Below, piece after piece: positions 55,224 to 63,588 of a DNA stretch of 64,000 bases. How positions within the stretch are numbered: the stretch's first letter is position 1; each line of letters begins with the position of its first letter. Where the stretch lies: positions 102,337-166,336 of the forward strand of contig NZ_BAFZ01000032.1 in assembly GCF_000308575.1 (NCBI RefSeq), in the 5' to 3' direction. The DNA comes from Nocardia exalbida NBRC 100660. Lineage in GTDB: Bacteria > Actinomycetota > Actinomycetes > Mycobacteriales > Mycobacteriaceae. Below the pieces are notes generated by a model. The model had not been told where the DNA came from. It was given only the letters and a program-made list of their open reading frames with translations, and did no database searches. A program made the position numbers and the translations under genes.

Positions 55224-56777
55224 ATGCCTGCTCCGTCCACCGCCACGTTCATGCGGCTCGCCGACCTGATCGCCATCCCGGACGCAGTCACTCGTCCGAC
55301 CCGGCCGGTGATCGAAGCATTCACCGGAAAGCAATTGGCCACCGTGCCGGTCGGAACCGCGCAGGACGCCAAGGACGCAATCACCCGCGCCCGGGTCGCA
55401 CAGAAGAACTGGGCCGACCGTCCGGTTGTGGAGCGGTCCGCCATATTCCACCGCTACCGCGACCTGGTGCTGCAAAATCGCGATGACCTGATGGACATGG
55501 CGCAGGCCGAGACCGGGAAGTCGCGCGACGCCGCCCAGGAAGAGGTCCTCGACATTGCCTTGACTGCCCGGCACTACGCGCGCGTCGCGCCAAAGCTGTT
55601 GCGGCCGAAGCGCGTAGCCGGAATGCTGCCCGGCCTGACCAAGACGGTGGTGCGGTACCAGCCCAAGGGCGTCGTCGGGGTGATCTCGCCGTGGAACTAC
55701 CCGATGACGCTCGCGGTATCGGACGCCATCGCGGCGCTTCTCGCCGGCAACGCCGTGGTCCTCAAACCTGACAGCCAGACCCCGTACTGCGCGCTGGCGT
55801 GCGTCGAGCTGCTCTACCAGGCAGGCCTCCCGCAGGATCTGTTCGCGGTGGTCCCTGGGCCCGGTTCGGTGGTGGGCGCTGCACTGGTCGAGAACTCCGA
55901 CTTTGTGATGTTCACCGGGTCCACCGCCACCGGTCGGCTGCTTGCCGAACAGGCCGGCGCCCGTCTCATCGGCTTCTCCGCCGAACTGGGTGGCAAGAAC
56001 CCGATGATCGTGATGGCCGGGGCCGATCTGCGCGAGGTGACCGACGCCGCCGTGCGCGCCTGCTACTCCAACTCCGGCCAGCTGTGCGTCTCCATCGAAC
56101 GTATCTACGTCGAACAGTCCATCGCGCCCGAGTTCACCCGCATCTTCGGGAAGCGGGTCGCCGCGATGACGCTGGGTGCTGGCTACGAATTCGGCATCGA
56201 GATGGGTAGCCTCATATCGGAGGAGCAGGTCAAAGCCGTGGCTCGTCACGTCGACGACGCCGTGGCCAAGGGTGCCACCGTGATCGCCGGCGGCAAGGTC
56301 CGCCCCGACCTCGGCCCGTTGTTCTACGAGCCGACCGTGCTCACCGACGTTCCCGCCGACGCCGAATGCTACCGCGACGAGACCTTCGGCCCGCTCGTCT
56401 CGGTCTACCCGGTCGCAGGCGTCGACGAGGCCGTCGAGCGGGCCAACGACACCGAGTACGGCCTGAATGCCAGCGTGTGGGCGGCCACCAAGAACGAGGG
56501 TGAGGCGATCGCGGCCCGGATCCACGCCGGCACCGTCAATGTCGACGAAGGCTACGGCCCCGCCTGGGGTAGCACCGGCGCGCCGATGGGCGGCATGGGA
56601 ACCTCTGGCGTCGGGCGCCGCCACGGCCCTGAAGGCCTGACCAAATACACCGAACCGCAGACCATCGCCACCACCCGCGTCCTGAACCTCGGCGGCCCAC
56701 GCGGCGTGCCGCAGAAGCTGTGGGCGAAGATCCTGCCGCCCTTCGTCAAAGCCCTGCAATGGATCCCAGGCCGCTGA
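55224..56777 (+). CDS. Succinate-semialdehyde dehydrogenase-like ALDH
   Basis: A 517-residue aldehyde dehydrogenase closest in pattern to GabD2-type succinate-semialdehyde dehydrogenases of mycobacteria. Cofactor motif VMFTGSTATGRLLAEQAG, Glu in FSAELGGKNP, catalytic Cys in SNSGQLCVSIERIY, and DETFGPLVSVYPV. AGGGGG precedes the ATG. In this setting it may oxidise an aldehyde from lipid breakdown rather than succinate semialdehyde. Confidence 0.9.
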   Translation: MPAPSTATFMRLADLIAIPDAVTRPTRPVIEAFTGKQLATVPVGTAQDAKDAITRARVAQKNWADRPVVERSAIFHRYRDLVLQNRDDLMDMAQAETGKSRDAAQEEVLDIALTARHYARVAPKLLRPKRVAGMLPGLTKTVVRYQPKGVVGVISPWNYPMTLAVSDAIAALLAGNAVVLKPDSQTPYCALACVELLYQAGLPQDLFAVVPGPGSVVGAALVENSDFVMFTGSTATGRLLAEQAGARLIGFSAELGGKNPMIVMAGADLREVTDAAVRACYSNSGQLCVSIERIYVEQSIAPEFTRIFGKRVAAMTLGAGYEFGIEMGSLISEEQVKAVARHVDDAVAKGATVIAGGKVRPDLGPLFYEPTVLTDVPADAECYRDETFGPLVSVYPVAGVDEAVERANDTEYGLNASVWAATKNEGEAIAARIHAGTVNVDEGYGPAWGSTGAPMGGMGTSGVGRRHGPEGLTKYTEPQTIATTRVLNLGGPRGVPQKLWAKILPPFVKALQWIPGR

Positions 56778-56792
56778 GACCTCGGTGCCGAA

Positions 56793-57345
56793 GCGGGCTG
56801 CGCTGCTGCTGTTCTCGATGCGCAAAGGAGTCTCACGACCGCAGCACGCACCTTGGGATCCACGAAAGCACGGTCCCGCAAAGGGTGCATCATGCCGGGG
56901 TCGGCCCGCAACGATCAAGGTCGCCGAACTGCACGCCGCTCTACTTGTGTGCGACGTGCTGGGGGCCTCGGTGTTGCCAGATTCATCGCCTCACTGACAG
57001 GATCCCAAGAGCGCTGGATGTGCTCGCAGCACACCGCGCAGGGCTGGGAAGGCCTTGTTGATTGACACCGGCCGTTTGTAGGTTGGCATCTCATCCCGAA
57101 GCGCTACCGAGGAGTCCGACGTTGACCACGACTCAACACTCCCGCCCCCAGCAGCGGCCTCGCACGCCTTGCCTGATCCGGGCGAGCAGGTTGCCACACT
57201 ATCCTCGCCGATAGTCGCATCTTCGTGTTCACACTGACGCTCTTCGGTGCATCAAGCTGGGCAGCCGCTACCGACTCTTTGTCTGCGATCGCCACCATCG
57301 CGGCGAGCTCCGCAGCAATCTCCGTCCTGTTCACCGTGCTTCACC
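56793..57345 (+). pseudogene. Degraded PucR 3' end and desaturase 5' end, third copy
   Basis: 56793-56990 corresponds to the C-terminal helix-turn-helix of the PucR gene (CTGTTCTCGATGCGCAA versus CTGTTCTCGACGCGCAA) but with frame-breaking indels; 56990-57120 is the intergenic leader; from the TTG at 57122 the desaturase N-terminus (TTTQHS) is recognisable, then damaged by small deletions, until similarity ends near 57345 (ATCGCCACCATCGCGGCGAG). Non-functional. Confidence 0.8.
56900..57129 (+). repeat. 230-bp direct repeat, copy 2
   Basis: Same length and, apart from three mismatches near its left end, the same sequence as 52781-53010. The two copies are in direct orientation, 4119 bp apart, and enclose the acyl-CoA dehydrogenase/ALDH pair. 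Confidence 0.85.
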
Positions 57346-57466
57346 CGCGGCTTCTGACTCGAGCCTCCCGGGCATCTCGCCGGTGCAGAGGATCTCGTGT
57401 CTTGCGTGCTGCTGCCGTGCCGCACGCCATTCTCACTACCGTCGACTGATTGTTAGGAAAGCCGCC

Positions 57467-59188
57467 ATGACGCCTGACTATGACGTGCTCATTATCGGTT
57501 CGGGATTCGGAGGTAGCGTCAGCGCCCTCCGGCTCACCGAGAAAGGTTACCGGGTCGGAGTTTTGGAGGCCGGCCCGCGGTATTCCGACGCCGACTTCGC
57601 CAAGTCCTCGTGGGACTTGCGACGGTTCTTGTGGGCGCCCACATTCGGCATGTACGGCATCCAGCGGATCCACCTGCTGCGCAACGTGATGATCCTGGCC
57701 GGCGCCGGCGTCGGCGGCGGTTCCCTGAACTACGCCAACACGCTGTACATTCCGCCGGACCCCTTCTTCAACGACCCGCAGTGGAAGAACATCACCGACT
57801 GGCGAGCCGAACTGATGCCGCACTATGAGCAGGCACAGCGCATGCTCGGTGTGGTCAAGAACCCGACGTTCACCGACGCCGACCGGATCATCAAGGAGGT
57901 CGCGGACGACATGGGCTGCGGCGACACCTTCGTCGCGACGCCGGTCGGCGTGTTCTTCGGGCCCGACGGCGAGAAGACTCCGGGCAAGACCGTGCCGGAC
58001 CCCTACTTCGGTGGTGCAGGCCCGGCGCGTACCGGCTGCATCGAATGCGGCGAGTGCATGACCGGCTGCCGGTACGGCGCCAAGAACACCCTGGTGAAGA
58101 ACTACCTGGTTCTGGCCGAACGCGCTGGGGCCCAAGTACTTCCATTGACCACGGTGACCAGCTTCCAGCAGCGCGGCGACGGTCTGTGGGAGGTGGCCAC
58201 CCGTCGCACCAACGGTCGGATGCGGCGCGGCAAGCGTACCTTCACCGCCAAGTACCTGATCCTCGCGGCGGGCACGTACAACACCCAGCGGCTGCTGTTC
58301 AAGATGCGTGACACCGGGAGGCTCCGTGACGTGTCCGCGCGGCTGGGCATGTTGACCCGCACCAACTCGGAGTCGATCGTAGGCGCTCAAACCCTCACGG
58401 TGTCACCAAATCTGGATCTCACTCGCGGGGTGTCCATCACCTCGTCGATCCACCCGACGCCGGATACCCACATTGAACCAGTCCGGTATGGCAGGGGCTC
58501 CAACGCGATGGGCATGCTGCAGACGCTGATGACCGATGGCGCAGGCCCGCAGGGCACCGACGTACCGCGGTGGCGCCAATTTCTGGGCCAGAGCCGCGCC
58601 CGGCCGGCTCTGCTGCTGAATACGCTCATCCCGAAACGGTGGAGCGAGCGCACGGTGATCGCCCTGGTGATGCAGCACCTGGACAACTCGATCACCACGT
58701 TTACCAAGCGCGGGCCAGGCGGCATCCGGATCATGTCCTCGAAGCAGGGCCACGGCGAACCCAACCCGACCTGGATTCCGGTCGGCAACGAGGCGACCCG
58801 GCGGATGGCCGAGAAAGTCGGCGGCATCGCCGTTGGCAGCTGGGGCGAGCTGTTCAACGTCCCGCTGACCGCACACTTCCTCGGCGGTGCGGCGATCGGC
58901 GACAGTGCCGAGACCGGCGTCATCGATCCGTACCACCGCGTGTACGACTACCCGACCCTCTACGTCACCGACGGTGCCGCCGTTTCCGCGAATCTCGGTG
59001 TGAATCCGGCGCTTTCGATCGCGGCGCAGGCCGAGCGAGCGGCGTCGCTATGGCCCAACAAGGGGCAGGAAGACGTGCGGCCAGCCCAAGGACAGCCTTA
59101 CAAACAGCTCGCACCGATTCGGCCGGAACATCCCGCCGTACCCGCCATTGCTCCAGGTGCATTGACATCACATCAGTTCGCCCCCTGA
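57467..59188 (+). CDS. choD: GMC-type oxidoreductase, ChoD-like
   Basis: A 573-residue FAD oxidoreductase very similar in motifs to mycobacterial ChoD (Rv3409c), annotated as cholesterol oxidase: VLIIGSGFGGSVSALRLTEK, GAGVGGGSLNYANTLYIPP, the cysteine cluster CIECGECMTGCRYGAKNT and C-terminal DGAAVSANLGVNPALSIAAQ. It has a Cys-rich insertion not found in classical Streptomyces cholesterol oxidase, so activity on cholesterol is not certain. No signal peptide. RBS TTAGGAAAG. Next to the Mce island it supports a steroid or terpenoid theme. Confidence 0.93.
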   Translation: MTPDYDVLIIGSGFGGSVSALRLTEKGYRVGVLEAGPRYSDADFAKSSWDLRRFLWAPTFGMYGIQRIHLLRNVMILAGAGVGGGSLNYANTLYIPPDPFFNDPQWKNITDWRAELMPHYEQAQRMLGVVKNPTFTDADRIIKEVADDMGCGDTFVATPVGVFFGPDGEKTPGKTVPDPYFGGAGPARTGCIECGECMTGCRYGAKNTLVKNYLVLAERAGAQVLPLTTVTSFQQRGDGLWEVATRRTNGRMRRGKRTFTAKYLILAAGTYNTQRLLFKMRDTGRLRDVSARLGMLTRTNSESIVGAQTLTVSPNLDLTRGVSITSSIHPTPDTHIEPVRYGRGSNAMGMLQTLMTDGAGPQGTDVPRWRQFLGQSRARPALLLNTLIPKRWSERTVIALVMQHLDNSITTFTKRGPGGIRIMSSKQGHGEPNPTWIPVGNEATRRMAEKVGGIAVGSWGELFNVPLTAHFLGGAAIGDSAETGVIDPYHRVYDYPTLYVTDGAAVSANLGVNPALSIAAQAERAASLWPNKGQEDVRPAQGQPYKQLAPIRPEHPAVPAIAPGALTSHQFAP

Positions 59189-59425
59189 GCCCAATCTGGG
59201 ATTGTGAGATAGCGACGGCGCCCAGACCTTGCGTGCCGCTTCGCCGGTGACCGGCAGAGGGGGCCGGGGCGCCGGACCGCGAGACTCGGGGTCGAGTGCT
59301 GTCCGGTCGTTGTGCGCCAATAGATCCGGGATCGTCGGGTGATCGAGAGTGAACTGCCGCCAGTCCGTCAGGGTGGTCAGCTGTCGGCTCGGTTCGGTGA
59401 TCGGCTCTTTGTCGGTGGTCCTCAC
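59168..59425 (-). mobile_element. TniB-like ATPase, N-terminal fragment
   Basis: From a GTG at 59425 the frame reads DKEPITEPSRQLTTLTDWRQ then FTLDHPTIPDLL, the N-terminal style of TniB-like AAA ATPases of actinobacterial Tn552/Tn7-like elements. The Walker region is missing. Its start overlaps the stop of the TniA-like fragment (GTGA), as in intact tniAB operons. Confidence 0.5.
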
Positions 59426-59690
59426 CAGCGTTTGCTCGCTTCCCAGCTATGACGAGACCCGCATCGACTACCACACCCGGTTTCGGGTTGGTCGGGTCCG
59501 GCCTGATCGCCGGTATCGCTGTCGCGGTGCGGGGTCTGCGACGACGCGCCGCGGGTGGCTTTGGTGCGTCCGGCGACTTTGCGATCGCGGCGTGATCGGG
59601 TCGTGGCGGAGGCGTGGCCGCGTTCGGCGCGCTCGAGGAGTTCCGCTGCGGTGGCAGCGATTTCAGCTTCGGTTGCCGCGTCCTGGCCGC
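59422..59690 (-). mobile_element. TniA-like transposase, C-terminal fragment
   Basis: A minus-strand frame of about 90 codons, EAEIAATAAELLERAERGHA, SATTRSRRDRKVAGRTKATR and the end HSWEASKRW, is an Arg-rich C-terminal tail like those of Mu/TniA-type transposases. It begins where the 3-hydroxyacyl-CoA dehydrogenase remnant on the other strand begins (about 59680), so an insertion there is likely. Confidence 0.5.
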
Positions 59691-60049
59691 GTCCACTCTG
59701 CTCAATGCCGCGCAGACCCTGGGGACGAACGGCATCGCCACCCCGGAGGACATCGATCGCACCTTCATGTTCGGCGGCGGCACAGTCGGGCCGCTGGGCC
59801 TGGTCGACATGGTCGGCATGAAGACCGCGTACGACGTCCTCTCCTACTGGGGGAGCGGAACGGCGATGCGCAGATGATCGCCAACGCCGACTACATCAAG
59901 GAGCGCTTCCTCGACAAAGGGCTGCTCGGCGTGCAGACGGGTAAGGGCTACTACGAGTACCCCGACCCGGCGTACCAGCGCTCGGGCTTCCTCGACGCGC
60001 CTGACGTCTCCGCCGTTGCCGGCATGGTGTCCCGGATGCTGCCGCGGTA
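59680..60049 (+). pseudogene. 3-hydroxyacyl-CoA dehydrogenase, 3' remnant
   Basis: LAASTLLNAAQTLGTNGIAT, DIDRTFMFGGGTVGPLGLVD and MVGMKTAYDVLSYWG are from the C-terminal helical domain of 3HCDH. After a frame change near 59860 it continues NADYIKERFLDKGLLGVQTG then KGYYEYPDPAYQ to a stop at 60049. The NAD-binding domain is absent; the left end meets the TniA-like fragment. Confidence 0.8.
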
Positions 60050-60170
60050 GCGGCCGCGCTGGCTGATCAATGAAAGGTTGGGCATGTCATTGCTTCAGGT
60101 CCAAGAGGGCAAGCAAGTAGCAGCTGTCGGCGCTCCGACGAAGTCGGAATGATCTCAGTGCGTATAAGGG

Positions 60171-60700
60171 TTACGCGAGTGTTGCGCGCATCCCTGGGAA
60201 ATGCTTCACCTCTGCAATTGCGACATGCGGTCGTACCGCAGTCGCGATTGCATCCAACTTGCGTTGTAATCGAGCGGACCCAACCGCGTTGATGCTGTTG
60301 AAGTTCGCCGTAAGCAGCGAGCAGCCGTGGGCAGCATCGCCAGCCTCGATGTGGGCGTGGGCAAGCTCCAACTGCGCCGAGCTGCGAGGGTCGCCCTCGG
60401 GATTGATTGCTGGCAGACGCAACGCGACCTCTGTCAATCCGGCGTACAGGGTGTCGGCGGATTCAGCGTTCACCCACCCCACCAAACCCTGGCCGTCATG
60501 GAGTACATGGCGTGCATGTGCTGCGGCTACTTGGGTTTTCCCGGCCCCACGCATCCCCGTCACGACGGCTACCCGCGTCGCCGCCAACCCTGCCATCAGT
60601 TGGGGGTTTTGGTCACGATCGACAAAATTCGGCGGCTGGTCCGGAATCCGACCGACTGCTGCTACGGGGCTCGATCGGGAGCGCGGGGTCCTCGACGTTG
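60171..60700 (-). pseudogene. NB-ARC/STAND ATPase remnant with internal deletion
   Basis: Minus-strand frame: PVAAVGRIPDQPPNFVDRDQ, then the Walker A region RVAVVTGMRGAGKTQVAAAH and GLVGWVNAES, typical of NB-ARC/TPR regulators. After ALRLPAI it jumps to a C-terminal helical repeat part (SSAQLELAHAHIEAGDAAHG ... ending MRATLA). Hundreds of residues are missing in between. Upstream, toward 60840, only short broken frames are seen. Confidence 0.65.
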
Positions 60701-60934
60701 TTCAGCAAACATCCCGTGTGGCGCAACTGGGCAATGCCTGCGTGTCAGAGGAAGCCCTCGTGCACGCCGATGGCTCAGTTGCGCCGATTGTCCGTGGTAG
60801 AGAACTGGGCGAGGTTCACTCGAACACCCGGGAGCGTCATTTCTGACGTAACTGCGTGCTGCGAGTGCCGCCTTCGGCGCATGCGCGTCACGACCGGGGC
60901 CGCTGCGAGCGAGTCGGAGGGGAAGAGTGGGTGA

Positions 60935-60978
60935 TCGAGCAGGTATTTGCGTCAGATTTGACGCAAATACGTGCTCGA
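60935..60978. repeat. 44-bp near-perfect palindrome
   Basis: Arms TCGAGCAGGTATTTGCGTCA (60935-60954) and its complement (60959-60978) match except for one base, around a 4-nt loop GATT. No T-run follows. It lies five bases before the tRNA-Leu-like fragment at 60983, which makes a recombination or regulatory role conceivable; a terminator is the simpler option. Confidence 0.7.
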
Positions 60979-60982
60979 GTAA

Positions 60983-61079
60983 TGCGCGAGAGGGGACTTG
61001 AACTCAGATCTTAGTCATCTGTGACGGAGATCCGTGCTGGAGTGGTAGTAAATCTAGATCGCTGCCGGATAGCCGTCAA
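60983..61079 (+). repeat. tRNA-Leu 3'-end-like sequence, copy 2 of diverged repeat
   Basis: TGCGCGAGAGGGGACTTGAA, continuing CTC, is the complement of GAGTTCAAGTCCCCTCTCGC followed by GCA, that is T-loop, T-stem, acceptor stem and discriminator of a tRNA-Leu. The first 18 bases equal those at 33027-33044, and the following 80 bp are collinear with that locus without indels but at low identity. Confidence 0.55.
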
Positions 61080-61355
61080 GTCGATGCATCTGTATGAGTT
61101 GTCAACTGGGTTGTTTCGTAGCAAGTTTCGATGATTGATGCACGCCGTCTTCGATTTGCTGCTGGGGCGGCTTCGTCGCATATGTGCCCGTTGTGGCTGC
61201 TGCGCAACCGCTCTTGCTCGACGGCGGGAATCCGATCCGCTGAGGTCCGTGGCGCGGTGTTAACCGGCGACCTGCAGGCATTCGCGGGCACAGCCCGACA
61301 TGTGGTTCATCCGGCTGTAGAGCCCGATCGACGACGATTTTCGTATGGGCCGCGA

Positions 61356-62348
61356 TCATCGCACCTCGGAGCAGCCGTACGCTGCTGCGCCGTTGGTATC
61401 GAGGATGCTGATCTTCTCCTCGTCGGAGAGCCGGTCCGAGGTCAGTATCGCTTCCACCACTTCGCCGACCGGCGCGCGGGGAGTGTCACTGCCCAGTACC
61501 AACCGGTCGACACCGACGGTGGCGCGGACGGCATGGTAGAGGTGGGGGTCTTCGATGAGGCTGGTGTCGTACCAGAAGCGCCGCAGATGCGGCAGGACGC
61601 CGCCGAGTTCTTCGTAGAGATCGGTGTGTGCCGCGCGCATCCCGCGATCCCAGCGGTACGCCAGTAGCGGGACAGCGCCACCGGTGATCCCGGCAACCAC
61701 TCGCACGTTCGGGAAGCGCAAGGGGATCTTGGCCGCCACCAGTCGGCACAGGGCCGTTGCCATCTCGGTCGGGCTGCAATAAGCCGGAGCCAGAAGGTAT
61801 TGCGAGGATCCGACTGCCATCTCCGGTGTCGCCCCTGGGTGCAGGAACACCATGGCGCCACAGCTGTCCAGGGCAGCCCACAGGTCGTCGAATTCCGGCG
61901 CGTCCAGCGGCTTGCCCGCCGCGGAGCATCCGAGGTTCACACCGGCGAAACCGCATTCCTCGACGCAGAACGCCACTTCATCGATCGCAGCGGCGGTGTG
62001 GGGCAGTGGCAGGCTGCCGAATGCGCCGATGCGGCCGCGGCCTGCGGCGACCGCCTCGTGCAGCAGTTCGTTGGCGAAGCGAGCGGCGTCGGCGGCGTCG
62101 GATGACGAGTCGAAATATGGTTGGACCGCACCGACGCTGGCCAGCGTCAAGTCCACGGCGGCCGCGTCCATATCGCGAATCCACTGGTCGATGAAGGCAG
62201 GCTCGCCCGCCGCGAACTGTCTGTTCGACGCCGCCGCCAGATGCTCGCCGAAGACCGCGAAGGACTCGACGCGGTGGCGAGCGTCCAGTGCTTGCATCCG
62301 GTCGAAGAACCGAGGTGGAAGGTAGTGCCCGTGGAAGTCGATGCGCAT
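61356..62348 (-). CDS. Amidohydrolase (ACMSD-like metal-dependent hydrolase/decarboxylase)
   Basis: A 330-residue amidohydrolase_2 protein: N-terminal metal motif DFHGHYLPP, middle His in MVFLHPGATPEM, and the late Asp in LVLGSDTPRAPVGE. Family members decarboxylate or hydrolyse aromatic acids. It starts 39 bp after the LysR gene on the same strand, suggesting co-transcription. A decayed copy of its 3' end is at 30012-30208. Confidence 0.88.
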   Translation of the reverse strand: MRIDFHGHYLPPRFFDRMQALDARHRVESFAVFGEHLAAASNRQFAAGEPAFIDQWIRDMDAAAVDLTLASVGAVQPYFDSSSDAADAARFANELLHEAVAAGRGRIGAFGSLPLPHTAAAIDEVAFCVEECGFAGVNLGCSAAGKPLDAPEFDDLWAALDSCGAMVFLHPGATPEMAVGSSQYLLAPAYCSPTEMATALCRLVAAKIPLRFPNVRVVAGITGGAVPLLAYRWDRGMRAAHTDLYEELGGVLPHLRRFWYDTSLIEDPHLYHAVRATVGVDRLVLGSDTPRAPVGEVVEAILTSDRLSDEEKISILDTNGAAAYGCSEVR

Positions 62349-62387
62349 AAGAAATAAGAATACGCATCTACTTTCGACTTTCGAAAG

Positions 62388-63317
62388 TTAGGCGAGCGTG
62401 CTGGCCACCTGGGCGACGACTCCGCGCATCCACTGATGTCCGGGATCGTGGGTCTGTGCCGGATGCCACCACAGCGCTTCGTTAATCGGCCCCACCTCGA
62501 ACGGGCAGGGAACCACGCGCAAAGCGGGCGGCAGCGCCATCGCGCTGGTGAGCCTGCGCTGGACGATCCCCACGCGCTGCGTTCCGGCGATATAGAGGGG
62601 GAGGGCCACGAAGCTGTCGGTGATCACCTGTGGTCGCAGAGCGACACCCTGCTCGGACAGCCTGCGCATCAAGAAAGGCGATTCCCCCGGTTCGTGCTGC
62701 GCGAGCACCCAGCGCAGTTCACTCAATTCGTCGAGGCCGGGTCGGTGCGTGATGATCGGGTTGTCCTGGTCGACGATGGCGATCCATTCGTCGGAGAACA
62801 ACTCCGTATGAGCCATGCCGAGCGGAAACGCGCTGTGTGGAGCGATCAGGCCGTCCTCGGAGCGGGCAGTGGGTTCCACAAGTGGGTCGGGCGCCTTGCC
62901 GAACTGCCGCAAACGCAGCAGCGCCCGCGGAGCTTGCGCTTCGAACGCCGCCGCGAGCGCTGGGCCCAGCACCGCAACCACGTAGTCCGAGACGGTCAGC
63001 ACGAATTCCCGCTCAGACGTGGCCGGCTCGAAACGCGACTTCGTGGCGAACAGGCGCTCCGACAGCCGCATCACACCGCCTGCTTGCTCGCGCAACTGGC
63101 GGCCCAGCGGTGTCAGTTCGTATCGGTTGCCGACTCGCTCGAGCAACTCGTCACCGAAATGCCGGCGCAGTCTGGCCAACATTGCGCTCGCGGCAGGCTG
63201 GCTCACGCCGAGCCGCTGCGCCGCACGACTCACATGCCGCTCTTCGAGGAGCACATGCAGGGCGGCGGTCAGGTTCAGATCCGGATGCGCGGGCACGCCC
63301 CATACTATCAGCGGCAC
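62388..63317 (-). CDS. LysR-family regulator
   Basis: A LysR protein of about 302-309 residues: N-terminal HTH HVSRAAQRLGVSQPAASAML then ARLRRHFGDELLER, and a periplasmic-binding-protein-like effector domain. The frame opens at a GTG (63317) without a ribosome binding site; the GTG at 63296, after TATGGGG, is a better start. Divergent from the DedA fragment and probably regulator of the downstream amidohydrolase. C-terminal copy found at 30236-30351. Confidence 0.88.
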   Translation of the reverse strand: MPLIVWGVPAHPDLNLTAALHVLLEERHVSRAAQRLGVSQPAASAMLARLRRHFGDELLERVGNRYELTPLGRQLREQAGGVMRLSERLFATKSRFEPATSEREFVLTVSDYVVAVLGPALAAAFEAQAPRALLRLRQFGKAPDPLVEPTARSEDGLIAPHSAFPLGMAHTELFSDEWIAIVDQDNPIITHRPGLDELSELRWVLAQHEPGESPFLMRRLSEQGVALRPQVITDSFVALPLYIAGTQRVGIVQRRLTSAMALPPALRVVPCPFEVGPINEALWWHPAQTHDPGHQWMRGVVAQVASTLA

Positions 63318-63377
63318 TTATATTGAGAGACCGAGGATCTATTTGCCGTATACGCGGCTGATCTCCACACTCGACTC

Positions 63378-63588
63378 ATGAGCGACTTCACCGCCGTGCT
63401 CGACGCAGTGCACGGCCCTGTTCTCTATATCGTCCTGTTCTTCTGGACCATGCTCTTGTTCTGGTTTCCGACCGGTCTGCTCCTTCCCGGGGAGAGCTCT
63501 TCTTCGTCCTGGTCGGAGCGCTGGCAGTCAGTGGGCGACTACGGCGAGTGGCTGCCGACCTCGGTTCTCGGGCAACCGCATCCGGGTG
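63378..63588 (+). pseudogene. DedA-family protein, 5' fragment with frameshift
   Basis: ATG at 63378: MSDFTAVLDAVHGPVLYIVL then FFWTMLLFWFPTGLLLPGE is the N-terminus of a DedA membrane protein. At about 63498 one base is missing; the continuation LFFVLVGALAVSGRLRRVAA is found in the next frame and stops soon after. The core and C-terminal half are absent here, but such a half exists at 30352-30630. Confidence 0.75.

Noticed and set aside
54888..56918. Minus-strand open frame of more than 670 codons opposite the ALDH gene
   Set aside because: Antisense shadow; no family features and it spans two supported plus-strand genes.
60983..61005. Intact tRNA-Leu gene
   Set aside because: Only the 3' end (T-loop to discriminator) is present; no anticodon arm, D arm or 5' acceptor strand can be found in the following 80 bases.
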